DNA from: an uncultured Collinsella sp.
Lineage (GTDB): Bacteria > Actinomycetota > Coriobacteriia > Coriobacteriales > Coriobacteriaceae
Assembly: GCA_902470695.1 (NCBI GenBank)
Contig: CABRHH010000005.1
Span: 1-64,000 of the forward strand
DNA: 64,000 nucleotides
Reading direction: 5' to 3'
The position numbers and the translations under genes are program-made. Below, piece after piece: positions 15,400-24,074 of this stretch. The notes under the pieces are model-generated. The model was not told the DNA's origin, ran no database searches, and worked only from the letters and a program-made list of their open reading frames with translations. The first letter of the stretch is position 1. Each line of letters opens with the position of its first letter.

Positions 15400-16416
15400 A
15401 TGAGCAAGGTACGCGTATGCGTTGACGCCATGGGCGGCGACGAGGAGCCGTCGGTCGTGCTGGCCGGTATCGCCGCGGCGCTCGAGGCCGACCGGGACTT
15501 CGAGGTACTGGTGGCCGGGCCTGAGGAGGTGGTTGCGGGGTTTTGCGCCGAGCATGAGCGCGCGAGCGCGCTTGCGGCCCCCGACATCATCGCGATGGAC
15601 GACGACCCGATCGCGGCGGTCATGAAGAAACGCCGCTCCTCGATCGTGCTGGCCTGTCGCGCCGTGAAGAAGGGCCAGGCCGACGGCTTCTTCTCCGCCG
15701 GGGCTACCGGTGCGGTGACGGCGGCGGCTACGGCCTACGTGACCCCCTTCAAGCTCGAGACGGCCGGCGAGCGTCGCCCGATTCGCCCCTGCATCACCAG
15801 CGCGCTGCCCAACCGCGTCGGCGGCCTCACGGTGCTCGCCGACATGGGTGCGAACCCGGATGTCGAGCCCGAGGACATCGTCCGGTTCGCGCAGATGGGG
15901 CGCGCCTACGCCCAGGTGGTTTGCGGCGTGGCCGAGCCGCGCGTGGGCCTTTTGTCCAACGGCAGCGAGGAGGGGAAGGGCAGCGCCTTCACCAAGGCGT
16001 GCTTCCCGCTCATGGCCGAGCAGGTTCCCGGATTCTTGGGCAACTGCGAGGGGGGCGACATCACGAGCGGCGCCTTCGACGTGGTGGTGTGCGACGGCTT
16101 TGCGGGCAACGTGGCGCTCAAGGCCACCGAGGGCGCGGCCAAGTTCCTGATGGACGAGCTCAAGGGCGCGCTTATGGGCTCAGCGAAGGGCAAGGTGGCC
16201 GCGCTGCTGCTCAAAGACTCGCTGCGCGAGCTCAAGGCCAAGCTGTCGGGTGACGCGAAGGGCGGTGCGGTGCTTTTGGGTGTGCGCGGGGTGGTGCTGA
16301 TCGGACACGGCGCCACGAGCGTCGAGGCCGTGAAGAACGGGACGCTTGCCACCGCCGAAGCCATCCGTGCGGGCCTGGTGGAGCGCGTCGCCTCGTCCAT
16401 GGAAGGAATCGTGTAG
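15400..16416 (+). CDS. plsX: phosphate acyltransferase PlsX
   Basis: PlsX converts acyl-ACP to acyl-phosphate, the substrate for PlsY in phospholipid synthesis. The 338-residue protein begins VRVCVDAMGGDEEPSVVLAG and contains VKKGQADGFFSAGATGAVTA, ADMGANPDVEPEDIVRFAQM, GLLSNGSEEGKGS and GCDGFAGN-like VVCDGFAGNVALKATEG, all family hallmarks. It is preceded by GAGGGAGAGCAG. It is followed by acpP. No FapR operator was recognised upstream. Confidence 0.95.
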   Translation: MSKVRVCVDAMGGDEEPSVVLAGIAAALEADRDFEVLVAGPEEVVAGFCAEHERASALAAPDIIAMDDDPIAAVMKKRRSSIVLACRAVKKGQADGFFSAGATGAVTAAATAYVTPFKLETAGERRPIRPCITSALPNRVGGLTVLADMGANPDVEPEDIVRFAQMGRAYAQVVCGVAEPRVGLLSNGSEEGKGSAFTKACFPLMAEQVPGFLGNCEGGDITSGAFDVVVCDGFAGNVALKATEGAAKFLMDELKGALMGSAKGKVAALLLKDSLRELKAKLSGDAKGGAVLLGVRGVVLIGHGATSVEAVKNGTLATAEAIRAGLVERVASSMEGIV

Positions 16417-16428
16417 GGGGCTCCGCGG

Positions 16429-16457
16429 TTGAGCGCCGCTGCCCCTGCGGGTAGAAT
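16429..16457 (+). promoter_or_regulatory. probable promoter of acpP
   Basis: TTGAGC (16429-16434), 17-base spacer, TAGAAT (16452-16457), about 65 bases before the acpP ATG. This gives the highly expressed carrier protein its own promoter inside the plsX-acpP-rnc-smc-ftsY run. Confidence 0.55.
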
Positions 16458-16524
16458 TGCCCTAGCGATTGCGAGACGCCGCGGACCGGATGGGGCCGCG
16501 GCACCAAAGAGAGAGGATGCGCAC

Positions 16525-16773
16525 ATGGCACTGGAGCGCGCAGAGATTTTCAACAAGATCGCCGACATCGCGCAGGATGTCCTCGGCGTCGAGGCCGACG
16601 CCGTCACCGAGGAGACGACCTTCGATGACCTGGACGCCGACTCGCTCGACCGCCTGCAGCTCGTCACCGCCATGGAGGATGAGTTCGACCTGGAGATCGA
16701 CGACGAGACGTTGATCGCCATCAACTCGGTGTCCGACGCCATCGCCGCCATCGAGTCGGCGCAGGAGGCCTAA
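16525..16773 (+). CDS. acpP: acyl carrier protein
   Basis: An 82-residue acidic protein. The Ser in DLDADSLDRLQLVTAMEDEF is the phosphopantetheine attachment site (DSL motif). The start at 16525 follows GAGAGGATGCGCAC. ACP carries the growing chain in fatty acid synthesis and donates acyl groups to PlsX. Four bases after its stop comes rnc, a conserved pairing. Confidence 0.95.
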   Translation: MALERAEIFNKIADIAQDVLGVEADAVTEETTFDDLDADSLDRLQLVTAMEDEFDLEIDDETLIAINSVSDAIAAIESAQEA

Positions 16774-16778
16774 GGGCT

Positions 16779-17504
16779 GTGGCGCTCTCCGAATCCCTGC
16801 AACGTGCCGAGGCGATCTGCGGGCACGAGTTTGCTGACAAAAAACTGCTGCGGTCGGCCATCACGCACCCTTCCGCCGTCGAGGGCCTGCCGATCTCGGC
16901 GTCCTACGAACGGCTCGAGTTCCTGGGTGACTCCATCCTGGGCTCGGTGGTGGCCCTCGCGCTGTTCAAAAGCTATCCCGAGTTCGACGAGGGTCGCCTG
17001 ACGCGGCTCAAGGTCTCTCTGGTCTCGGGCGCCACGCTGTCCGAGGTGGGGCGCGAGCTGGGCATCGACGAGATCATCATCTTCGGTGCCTCTGAGACCG
17101 GCACGGGCGCGCGCGGCCTGCACTCGGCGCTCGAGAACGTCTTCGAGGCGCTGGTGGGCGCGCTGTATCTCGACGGCGGCTGGGAGGCCGCGGAGGCCTT
17201 CATCGTGCGCACCCTGCAGCCGCATCTGGCCACCGAGCGCGCCGAGCATCCCACCAACCCCAAAAGCTACCTGCAGGAGTGCGTGCAGTCCGACCGCATG
17301 GACACGCCCTCCTACAAGCTCATCGACACCTCCGGCCCGGCGCATGCGCCCACCTTCACCGCAGTGGCCATCGTGGACGGCGTTCGCCGCGGGCGCGGCA
17401 GCGGGTCGTCGAAGAAGGAGGCCGAGGCGGCGGCGGCCCTCGATGCGCTCGAGCGCATGGGCTACACCTCCGACGGCGTGATCTTGAACAAGAAGCTCGG
17501 ATAG
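16779..17504 (+). CDS. rnc: ribonuclease III
   Basis: The 241-residue protein has the RNase III signature ERLEFLGDSILGSVVALALF near residue 45, the second acidic site in ALENVFEALVGALYLDGGW, and a C-terminal double-stranded RNA binding domain (NPKSYLQECVQSDRM, then GSGSSKKEAEAAAALDAL). It cleaves double-stranded RNA in rRNA processing and antisense control. It starts at GTG 16779 with AGGAGG inside the end of acpP. The enzyme would also act on duplexes from any antisense-regulated toxin in this genome. Confidence 0.94.
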   Translation: MALSESLQRAEAICGHEFADKKLLRSAITHPSAVEGLPISASYERLEFLGDSILGSVVALALFKSYPEFDEGRLTRLKVSLVSGATLSEVGRELGIDEIIIFGASETGTGARGLHSALENVFEALVGALYLDGGWEAAEAFIVRTLQPHLATERAEHPTNPKSYLQECVQSDRMDTPSYKLIDTSGPAHAPTFTAVAIVDGVRRGRGSGSSKKEAEAAAALDALERMGYTSDGVILNKKLG

Positions 17505-17513
17505 CGAGGCGCC

Positions 17514-20500
17514 GTGTACCTGAAGTCGCTCACCCTCAAGGGATTCAAGTCCTTCGCCGACCGCGCGCATATGACCTTCGAGCCCGGCCTCACCGTCATC
17601 GTGGGGCCGAACGGCTCGGGCAAGTCCAACGTCTCCGACGCCATCCTGTGGGTGCTGGGCGAGCAGAGTGCCCGCCAGCTGCGCGGCCAGGCCATGGAGG
17701 ACGTGATCTTCTCGGGCTCCTCGGCGCGCAAGCCCGTGGGCGTGGCCGAGGTCACCCTTGTGCTCGACAACTCCGACCACACCCTGCCGGTCGACTTCAA
17801 CGAGGTCGCGGTGACGCGCCGCATGTACCGCTCGGGCGAAAGCGAGTACCTGATCAACTCCAGCCCGTGCCGCCTGATGGACATCCAGGACATCCTGCAC
17901 GACTCGGGCCTGGGCAAAGACACCCATTCCATCATCTCCCAGGGCAAGCTCGACGCGATTCTGCAGAGCCGCCCCGAGGAGCGCCGCGCCCTGATCGAGG
18001 AGGCCGCGGGCATCTCCAAGCACAAGCGCCGTAAGGAGCGCGCCCTGCGCAAGATTCGCAGCATGGACGAGCACCTTACGCGCGCCCGCGACATCAACCG
18101 CGAGATCTCCCGGCAGCTGAAGCCCCTGGAGCGCCAGGTCGATCGCGCTCGGAAGTACAAGGACCTCTCCGCGCGCGCCCGCGAGCTCACCCAGATCCTG
18201 GCAGTCGACGAGCTGCGGCAGCTCCAGATCGAATGGGCCGATCTGGAGTCGAGCTCGCATCAGAGCGCCGCCGCGCTCGAGCTGGCGCGCTACCGGCTGG
18301 GCGAGAAGGAGCGCGAGCTGGAGAAGCTCCAGGTGATGCTGGAGGAGAAGGGCCTGTTCGTGGGCGATCTGGGCGAGCAGCGCCGGCATATGCAGGACGT
18401 GGTGGGCCGGATCGGCTCGGACATGCGCCTGCTGGAGGAGAAGGGCCGCAACATGGTGGCCCGCCTTTCCGAGATGCGCGGGACGCTGTCCTCCTCCGAG
18501 CATCAGCGCCGTCGCGTGGCCGACGAGCTCGCCGACGTCAACGGCCAGCTCGATGACCAGCGGGCAGCCTCTGACGTGGCCCGCGCGGATGTCGAGGGGC
18601 TTGCACCGGCGGCCGAGCGCCTGCACGGTCAGCGCCTGGAGCTCGACGAGCGCATCTCCGAGCTCACGCGCGAGCAGCGCGAGCATCAGCGCGAGGCCGA
18701 CGCGGCCTCGCTTGAGCTGGCGCGCGTGCGCGAGAAGCTGTCGAACGCCGAGCTCGAGGACGGCATGTACGCCAAGCGCCTGGAGCAGATCGACGATGAC
18801 GCGCAGACGCTGCAGGCCTCGCTGGAAAGCCGTCGCGGCCGCGCCGAGGAGCTCGCCGGCGAGCTCGACTCGGCCCGCGAGGCGCTTTCGGGGGCGCGTC
18901 GGGCCGTCGAGGAGGCACAAGCGGCGGCGAGCGCCCTGCGCGAGCGCGAGAACCAGGCGCGCAGTGCCGTGGCCGACGTGCGCTCCGAGCTGTCCGGCCT
19001 GCGCAAGCTCGACGCGAGCCTGGCCGACGCCTCGCCGCTCGCCGCCGAGGTGGCTCGTGTGTGCGAGCATGCGATCGCCGGTCGCCTGGGCGACATGATC
19101 GAGGCCCCCGCCGACCTCGAGGCCCTGGTTGAGCAGCTGCTGGGCGGCGACATCGACGCGCAGGTGCTCGCAGATGCCGAGGGGCTGGCCGAGGCCGCCG
19201 GCTTCGCTGCTGCCGCCGAGGGCGTCTCGGGCGAGGCGCTGCTGCTTGCCGGGAACATGGCTGCGCCCGCCGCGCCCGATGCTGCGGGGACCCGCCTGGT
19301 GGAGCTGCTGCGCGTGCGCGAGGGCGTCTCGGGCGCGGTGGCGGCGCTCCTGGGTCACCTCTACGTGGTCGATTCGCTTGAGGAGGCGCTGGCGGCGCCG
19401 GCGGTTGCGGGCGTGACGTACGTGACGCGCGATGGCGTGCGCGTGCGTGACGGCGGCGTGGTGCGCGTGGTGCGCGGCGGCGGGCGCGCGGCCGGCACCC
19501 TGGAGCGCAAGCGCCGCATCCGCGAGCTGGAGGGCCTGGAGCCCGAGCTCTCGGCTGCCTTCGACCACGCTGAGCGTCAGGTGGCGGAGGCGTCTGCGGC
19601 CATCGAGGCCGCGCAGGCAGAGGAGCGCGCCTCGGCCGGCGAGATCTCGCGGCTCGAGGGGGAGCGCAACTCGCTGCTGTCCGAGATCGGGCGCATGGAG
19701 CATTCGCTGTCCGCGACGCTTGCCGAGCGCACGCAGCTCGCGCGCCGTCGCGAGGAGGCGAGTGCCTCGGTGCGCGAGGCCCGCCCGCGGCTCGATGCGC
19801 TGAACGAGGAGCGCGACCGGGCGCGTGCCGCAGCCGATCAGGCCGCCGCTGCGCTCGATGCCGCCTCCGACGATCTGGAGCGGCTCCGCCGGGACGATGC
19901 CGAGGCGGCCGAGCGCCTGGCCGATGCCAAGGTGCGCCTGGCCCAGGCAACCGAGCGCCTGCGCAGCCTGTCGGCGCGCGCACCGGAGCTGGAGCGTCGC
20001 CTGGAGGGTATCGACCGCCGCATCCGCGGCACCGAGCAGGCCGCCCGCTCGCTGGAGGTGTTGCGCCTGCGCGTGGACCCGCTGCACGACCGCTACCTGG
20101 CGCTGTCCGAGCGCGCGATGGATTGGGCCGCCCGGCTGCGCGATCAGGCGTCGCTGGAGGAGGCCGACTCGGCCTCGCTGCGCCGCACGATCGAGGACGC
20201 CAAGGGCGAGGTTGCCCGCGCCAAGCTCGAGGTGGATGCCGCCCAGACCGCCGTCAACGATGCGAAGGTGGCGCGCGGCAAACTCGAGGTGCAGGTGGAG
20301 GCGGCCATCAAGGCCATCTGCGCCGACGGCGCCACCGTGCTGGAGGAGGCCCTGCAGCTGCCGGCCCCCGATGACCGCGCGGCCGCCGAGCGCGAGCTCA
20401 ACGACCTGGTCCGCCAGATCAACAACCTAGGGCCCGTCAACCAGGTTGCCATGGAGGAGTACGAGACGCTGAAGGAGCGCGCCGACTACATCGCCGCCCA

Positions 20501-21047
20501 GCTGGGCGACCTCGAGGGCGCACGCCGTGCCCTCACCAAGATCACCACCGCCATCGACCGCAAGATGCGCACGAGCTTCTTGACGACGTTCGAGAAGGTC
20601 GATGCGAACTTCCAGGAGGTCTTCGGCATGCTCTTCCCGGGCGGTCAGGCCCATTTGGAGATGACCGACCCCGAACACCCAGCCGATACCGGCATCGAGG
20701 TCGTGGCGCAGCCGCGCGGCAAGCGCATCACCAAGATGATGCTCATGAGCGGCGGCGAGAAGTCGCTGACGGCGCTCGCGCTGCTGTTCGCGGTATACCG
20801 CACCCGCACCGTGCCGTTCTACGTGCTCGATGAGGTCGAGGCAGCGCTGGACGACTCGAACCTCTCCAAGCTGATCGGGGCCATCGACTACCTGCGCCGC
20901 ACCACGCAGCTGCTTGTGATCTCGCATCAGCGCCGCACCATGGAGGACGCCGACGTCCTTTACGGTGTCTCCATGCAGGCCGACGGCGTGAGCCGGGTGG
21001 TCAGCCAGAAACTCGATCGCGAAACCGGAAAGGTCGTGAATGCCTAA
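17514..21047 (+). CDS. smc: chromosome segregation ATPase SMC
   Basis: The 1177-residue protein has the whole SMC architecture. The N-terminal Walker A is GPNGSGKSNVSDAILWVLGEQ-like (residues about 32-40), followed by a first coiled coil from about 165. A hinge at roughly 500-660 carries the LAEAAGFAAAAEGVSG type sequence, and a second coiled coil runs to about 1000. A C-terminal head has the LMSGGEKSLTALALLFAVY signature and VLDEVEAALDD Walker B. SMC dimers with ScpA and ScpB (genes at 57585 and 58388) form condensin that compacts and segregates the chromosome. GTG start. The rnc-smc-ftsY order is conserved in Gram-positives. Confidence 0.96.
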   Translation: MYLKSLTLKGFKSFADRAHMTFEPGLTVIVGPNGSGKSNVSDAILWVLGEQSARQLRGQAMEDVIFSGSSARKPVGVAEVTLVLDNSDHTLPVDFNEVAVTRRMYRSGESEYLINSSPCRLMDIQDILHDSGLGKDTHSIISQGKLDAILQSRPEERRALIEEAAGISKHKRRKERALRKIRSMDEHLTRARDINREISRQLKPLERQVDRARKYKDLSARARELTQILAVDELRQLQIEWADLESSSHQSAAALELARYRLGEKERELEKLQVMLEEKGLFVGDLGEQRRHMQDVVGRIGSDMRLLEEKGRNMVARLSEMRGTLSSSEHQRRRVADELADVNGQLDDQRAASDVARADVEGLAPAAERLHGQRLELDERISELTREQREHQREADAASLELARVREKLSNAELEDGMYAKRLEQIDDDAQTLQASLESRRGRAEELAGELDSAREALSGARRAVEEAQAAASALRERENQARSAVADVRSELSGLRKLDASLADASPLAAEVARVCEHAIAGRLGDMIEAPADLEALVEQLLGGDIDAQVLADAEGLAEAAGFAAAAEGVSGEALLLAGNMAAPAAPDAAGTRLVELLRVREGVSGAVAALLGHLYVVDSLEEALAAPAVAGVTYVTRDGVRVRDGGVVRVVRGGGRAAGTLERKRRIRELEGLEPELSAAFDHAERQVAEASAAIEAAQAEERASAGEISRLEGERNSLLSEIGRMEHSLSATLAERTQLARRREEASASVREARPRLDALNEERDRARAAADQAAAALDAASDDLERLRRDDAEAAERLADAKVRLAQATERLRSLSARAPELERRLEGIDRRIRGTEQAARSLEVLRLRVDPLHDRYLALSERAMDWAARLRDQASLEEADSASLRRTIEDAKGEVARAKLEVDAAQTAVNDAKVARGKLEVQVEAAIKAICADGATVLEEALQLPAPDDRAAAERELNDLVRQINNLGPVNQVAMEEYETLKERADYIAAQLGDLEGARRALTKITTAIDRKMRTSFLTTFEKVDANFQEVFGMLFPGGQAHLEMTDPEHPADTGIEVVAQPRGKRITKMMLMSGGEKSLTALALLFAVYRTRTVPFYVLDEVEAALDDSNLSKLIGAIDYLRRTTQLLVISHQRRTMEDADVLYGVSMQADGVSRVVSQKLDRETGKVVNA

Positions 21048-21959
21048 ATGGGACTGTTCGATTCACTGAAACGCGGGCTCGAGCGCAGCCGCGAGGCCCT
21101 AAACGAGGTCTTCTACTTCGGCGGCGAGGTCGATGAGGACTTCTGGGAGGAGCTGGAGGACTCGCTGGTCATGGGCGACATGGGCGGCGAGATCGCCATG
21201 CAGGTCACCGATGATCTGCGCGACATGGCGGCCCGTAAGAACCTCAAGACCGCCGAGCAACTGCGTGCCGCGCTCGCCGAGCGCCTGGCCGAGGTGTTTG
21301 TCGAGCCGGAGTGCGACATCTTTGACAGCACGCCGTCCTGCGTGCTGTTCGTGGGTATCAACGGCGCCGGCAAGACCACCACGGTGGGCAAGATCGCCAG
21401 CGCCGCCGCGCATGCCGGGACGAGCACCGTGATCGGCAGCGCCGACACCTTTCGTGCCGCTGCGATCGAGCAGCTCGATGTGTGGGGTACCCGCGCGGGC
21501 GTGCCCGTGGTCAAGCGCGAGCGCGGGGCCGACCCGGCGAGCGTGTGCTACGACGTGCTCGACCAGGCCGACCGGAACGGCGCCGAGCTGGTGCTGATCG
21601 ACACGGCCGGCCGCCTGCACACGAGCGAGGAGCTCATGCGCGAGCTGGCCAAGGTCGTCAAGGTCACGCGCAAGCGGGCCGCCGCGGCCGCTGCCGGCCC
21701 GATCCCGGTGCACGTAGTCCTTGTGATCGATGCCGCCACCGGTCAAAACGGTCTGGTCCAGGCCCAGGAGTTCAACGACGCGCTGGGGCTCGACGGCATC
21801 ATCTTGACCAAGCTCGACGGCACCGCGAAGGGCGGTATCGCGCTGGCGGTCGCCCAGCGTCTGCACCTGCCCATCTATCGCGTGGGCGTGGGCGAGCAGG
21901 TCGAGGATTTGCAGCGGTTTGACGCACACGACTTCTGCCGCGCCCTCGTGGGCGCCTAA
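21048..21959 (+). CDS. ftsY: signal recognition particle receptor FtsY
   Basis: The 303-residue GTPase has the NG domain only: LKRGLERSREALNEVFYFGG (N domain start), GINGAGKTTTVGKIA (G1), DTFRAAAIEQL, DTAGRLHTSEELMREL (G3), and TKLDGTAKGGIALAV (G4/G5). It receives ribosome-SRP complexes at the membrane. The long acidic N-terminal A domain of proteobacterial FtsY is absent, as in other short Gram-positive versions. The ATG directly follows the smc stop. ffh follows after a repeat-filled gap. Confidence 0.95.
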   Translation: MGLFDSLKRGLERSREALNEVFYFGGEVDEDFWEELEDSLVMGDMGGEIAMQVTDDLRDMAARKNLKTAEQLRAALAERLAEVFVEPECDIFDSTPSCVLFVGINGAGKTTTVGKIASAAAHAGTSTVIGSADTFRAAAIEQLDVWGTRAGVPVVKRERGADPASVCYDVLDQADRNGAELVLIDTAGRLHTSEELMRELAKVVKVTRKRAAAAAAGPIPVHVVLVIDAATGQNGLVQAQEFNDALGLDGIILTKLDGTAKGGIALAVAQRLHLPIYRVGVGEQVEDLQRFDAHDFCRALVGA

Positions 21960-22316
21960 TCCTCTGCAGTTTGGGGACGGGGTCATTTCGTTTGCCAGTT
22001 CGGGTAGGTCAGTTTGGGGACGGGGTCGTTTCGTATCTTCGCAGATAATGCGCAGGTCAGTTTGGGGACGGGGTCGTTTCGTATCTTCGCAGATAATGCG
22101 AATGATTCAGGGTGGTCGAAACATTCCCGTCCCCAAATGAGGAGCGGTTGGCTGAGGCAGCCCTGCCATTCGAAACGACCCCGTCCCCAAATGAGAAGTT
22201 GTTTCGTTGTGCGAGACGACCCCGTCCCCAAATGAAGAACGGCTTCGCTGCGCGAAACGAAACGACCCCGTCCCCAAATTGCAAAACGACCCCGTCCCCA
22301 GTACGAAAGGTTGGTT
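21960..22316. repeat. cluster of REP-like GGGGACGGGGTCGTTTCG repeats
   Basis: The whole ftsY-ffh gap is made of short repeats with core TTTGGGGACGGGGTCGTTTC. Three copies are in + orientation (about 21968-21990, 22011-22033, 22059-22081). The last two lie in tandem 48-bp units (22005-22052 and 22053-22100). Five copies in the opposite orientation follow (about 22116-22140, 22170-22194, 22212-22235, 22258-22280, 22282-22301). The + and - groups face each other, so the region could fold into a large hairpin or several alternatives. Similar repeats in other bacteria are REP-type elements moved by REP-associated (Y1) transposases; none is encoded in this window. Confidence 0.85.
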
Positions 22317-23807
22317 ATGTTCAACTCGCTGTCCGATCGCCTGAACGATACGTTCGACCGCTTGCGCGGCAAAGGCAAGCTCACCGAGGCCGATATCGCT
22401 GCCGCCATGCGCGAGATTCGCATGGCGCTGCTTGAGGCCGACGTGAACTACAAGGTCGTCAAGGACTTCGTCTCGCGCACGAAGGAGCGCTGCCTGACCG
22501 CGGAGGTCATGGAGTCGCTCACGCCCGCGCAAAACGTCGTCAAGATCGTGCTCGACGAGCTCACCGAGCTGCTGGGCGGCACCGAGAGCAAGCTGGTCCT
22601 CTCCAGCCGCATCCCCAACGTCATCATGCTGGTGGGTCTGCAGGGCTCGGGCAAGACCACCGCAGCGGCCAAGCTTGCCTACATGCTCAAAAAGCAGGGC
22701 AAGCACCCGCTGCTGGCGGCCTGCGACGTCTACCGTCCCGCCGCCGCCGACCAGCTCGCCACACTCGGCGGCGAGATCGGCGTGCCGGTCTTCCGCGGCG
22801 ATGGCGCGCACCCCGTCGAGATCGCGCGCGCCTCGGTGCGCGAGGCCGTTGACACCATGCGCGACGTGGTGATCGTCGACACCGCCGGCCGCCTGCAGAT
22901 CGACGAGCAGATGATGGCCGAGGCCGTGGACATCAAGCGCGCGGTCAAGCCCGACCAGGTCCTCATGGTGGTCGACGCCATGACCGGCCAGGACATCGTC
23001 AACGTGGTGTCCACCTTCGCCGAGCGCACCGACTTCGACGGCGTGATCATCTCCAAGCTCGACGGCGATGCCCGCGGCGGCGGCGCACTGTCCGTGCGCC
23101 AGGTCACCGGCAAGCCGATCAAGTTCATCTCCACCGGCGAGAAGCCCGACGCGCTCGAGGTGTTCAGCCCCGAGCGCATGGCCAAGCGCATCCTGGGCAT
23201 GGGCGATGTGATCGGCATCATCGAGAAGGCCCAGGAGGTGGCCGACGCCGAGCAGCTCGAGGCGGCCGAGCGCATGCTACGCGAGGGCTTCACCATGAAC
23301 GACATGCTCGAGCAGATGCGTGCGGTGAAGAAGATGGGCGGCATGAAGGGTATCTTGGGGATGCTGCCGGGCGGCCAGCGCGCGCTCAACCAGATGGGCG
23401 GCGCGATGGACGAGTCGATCTTCGACCGCAACGAGGCCATCATCATGTCCATGACCAAGGAGGAGCGCCTGCGCCCCTCGATCATCAACGGCCAGCGCCG
23501 CGCCCGCATCGCCCGCGGCTCCGGCGTGTCGCCCTCCGATGTGAACGGCCTCATGAAGCAGTGGGGCGAGATGAACAAGATGATGGGCAAGATGCGCGCC
23601 ATGACCCAGCAGATGGGTGGCGGCAAGAAGGGGAAGAAGGGCAAAAAGGGCAAGAAGATGCGTATGCCCGGAATGCCCGGCATGGGCGGCATGAACATGA
23701 ACCAGCTCATGAAGCAGATGGGCTCCATGGGCGGCGGTGCCGGCATGTCCGGCATGTCGGACATGGACAAGCTCATGCAGATGAACAACCAGTTCAAGCG
23801 CAAGTAG
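22317..23807 (+). CDS. ffh: signal recognition particle protein Ffh
   Basis: The 496-residue GTPase carries N, G and M domains. Motifs are GLQGSGKTTAAAKLA (G1), DVYRPAAADQL, DTAGRLQIDEQMM (G3), and SKLDGDARGGGALSVRQVTG (G4/G5). A methionine-rich M domain from about 330 ends in long Met-Gly-Lys runs. Ffh binds signal sequences on the ribosome and, with 4.5S RNA, docks to FtsY. The ATG at 22317 follows ACGAAAGG. The 4.5S RNA gene was not seen. The Lys/Met-rich C-terminal tail is longer than in E. coli. Confidence 0.95.
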   Translation: MFNSLSDRLNDTFDRLRGKGKLTEADIAAAMREIRMALLEADVNYKVVKDFVSRTKERCLTAEVMESLTPAQNVVKIVLDELTELLGGTESKLVLSSRIPNVIMLVGLQGSGKTTAAAKLAYMLKKQGKHPLLAACDVYRPAAADQLATLGGEIGVPVFRGDGAHPVEIARASVREAVDTMRDVVIVDTAGRLQIDEQMMAEAVDIKRAVKPDQVLMVVDAMTGQDIVNVVSTFAERTDFDGVIISKLDGDARGGGALSVRQVTGKPIKFISTGEKPDALEVFSPERMAKRILGMGDVIGIIEKAQEVADAEQLEAAERMLREGFTMNDMLEQMRAVKKMGGMKGILGMLPGGQRALNQMGGAMDESIFDRNEAIIMSMTKEERLRPSIINGQRRARIARGSGVSPSDVNGLMKQWGEMNKMMGKMRAMTQQMGGGKKGKKGKKGKKMRMPGMPGMGGMNMNQLMKQMGSMGGGAGMSGMSDMDKLMQMNNQFKRK

Positions 23808-23835
23808 GTTTTGCTGAAGGCCCATGCGGCCGCCG

Positions 23836-23910
23836 CCCACCCGTATATACGCTCCGGACTGTGGTTCAGCTTCGCTCCACAAAAACAGTCCTACGGTATA
23901 TACGGGTGGG
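23836..23910 (+). repeat. long hairpin element, copy 1 (+ orientation)
   Basis: A perfect 15-bp outer stem (CCCACCCGTATATAC at 23836-23850, complement at 23896-23910) encloses an inner stem GGACTGT/ACAGTCC (23856-23862 and 23885-23891). The loop is GTGGTTCAGCTTCGCTCCAC followed by AAAA. It starts 29 bases after the ffh stop. The loop and the trailing CCTACGG are shared with three other elements in the window, while the stem sequence is not. Confidence 0.8.
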
Positions 23911-23953
23911 CTGACGTTTTCTTGGGAATGGAGGCTTGCTGCAAGCGCGTATG

Positions 23954-24030
23954 GTGCGGGTCCCTATACCGGAGGGGCGTTTCTGTGAAGCGAAGCGAAG
24001 CCACGCCCCGGAGTGTATAGGGACCCGCGC
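23954..24030 (-). repeat. long hairpin element, copy 2 (- orientation)
   Basis: A 14-bp outer stem (GCGGGTCCCTATAC at 23956-23969, complement at 24015-24028) plus inner stem GGGGCGT/ACGCCCC (23974-23980 and 24003-24009). Read on the minus strand the loop is GTGGCTTCGCTTCGCTTCAC then AGAAA, clearly the same family as copy 1. It ends 45 bases before thyA. The two copies form an inverted pair. Confidence 0.75.
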
Positions 24031-24074
24031 CCCCGCGTACAATCTTTCTCGGCAACCATGTAAAGGAGTAGGCT

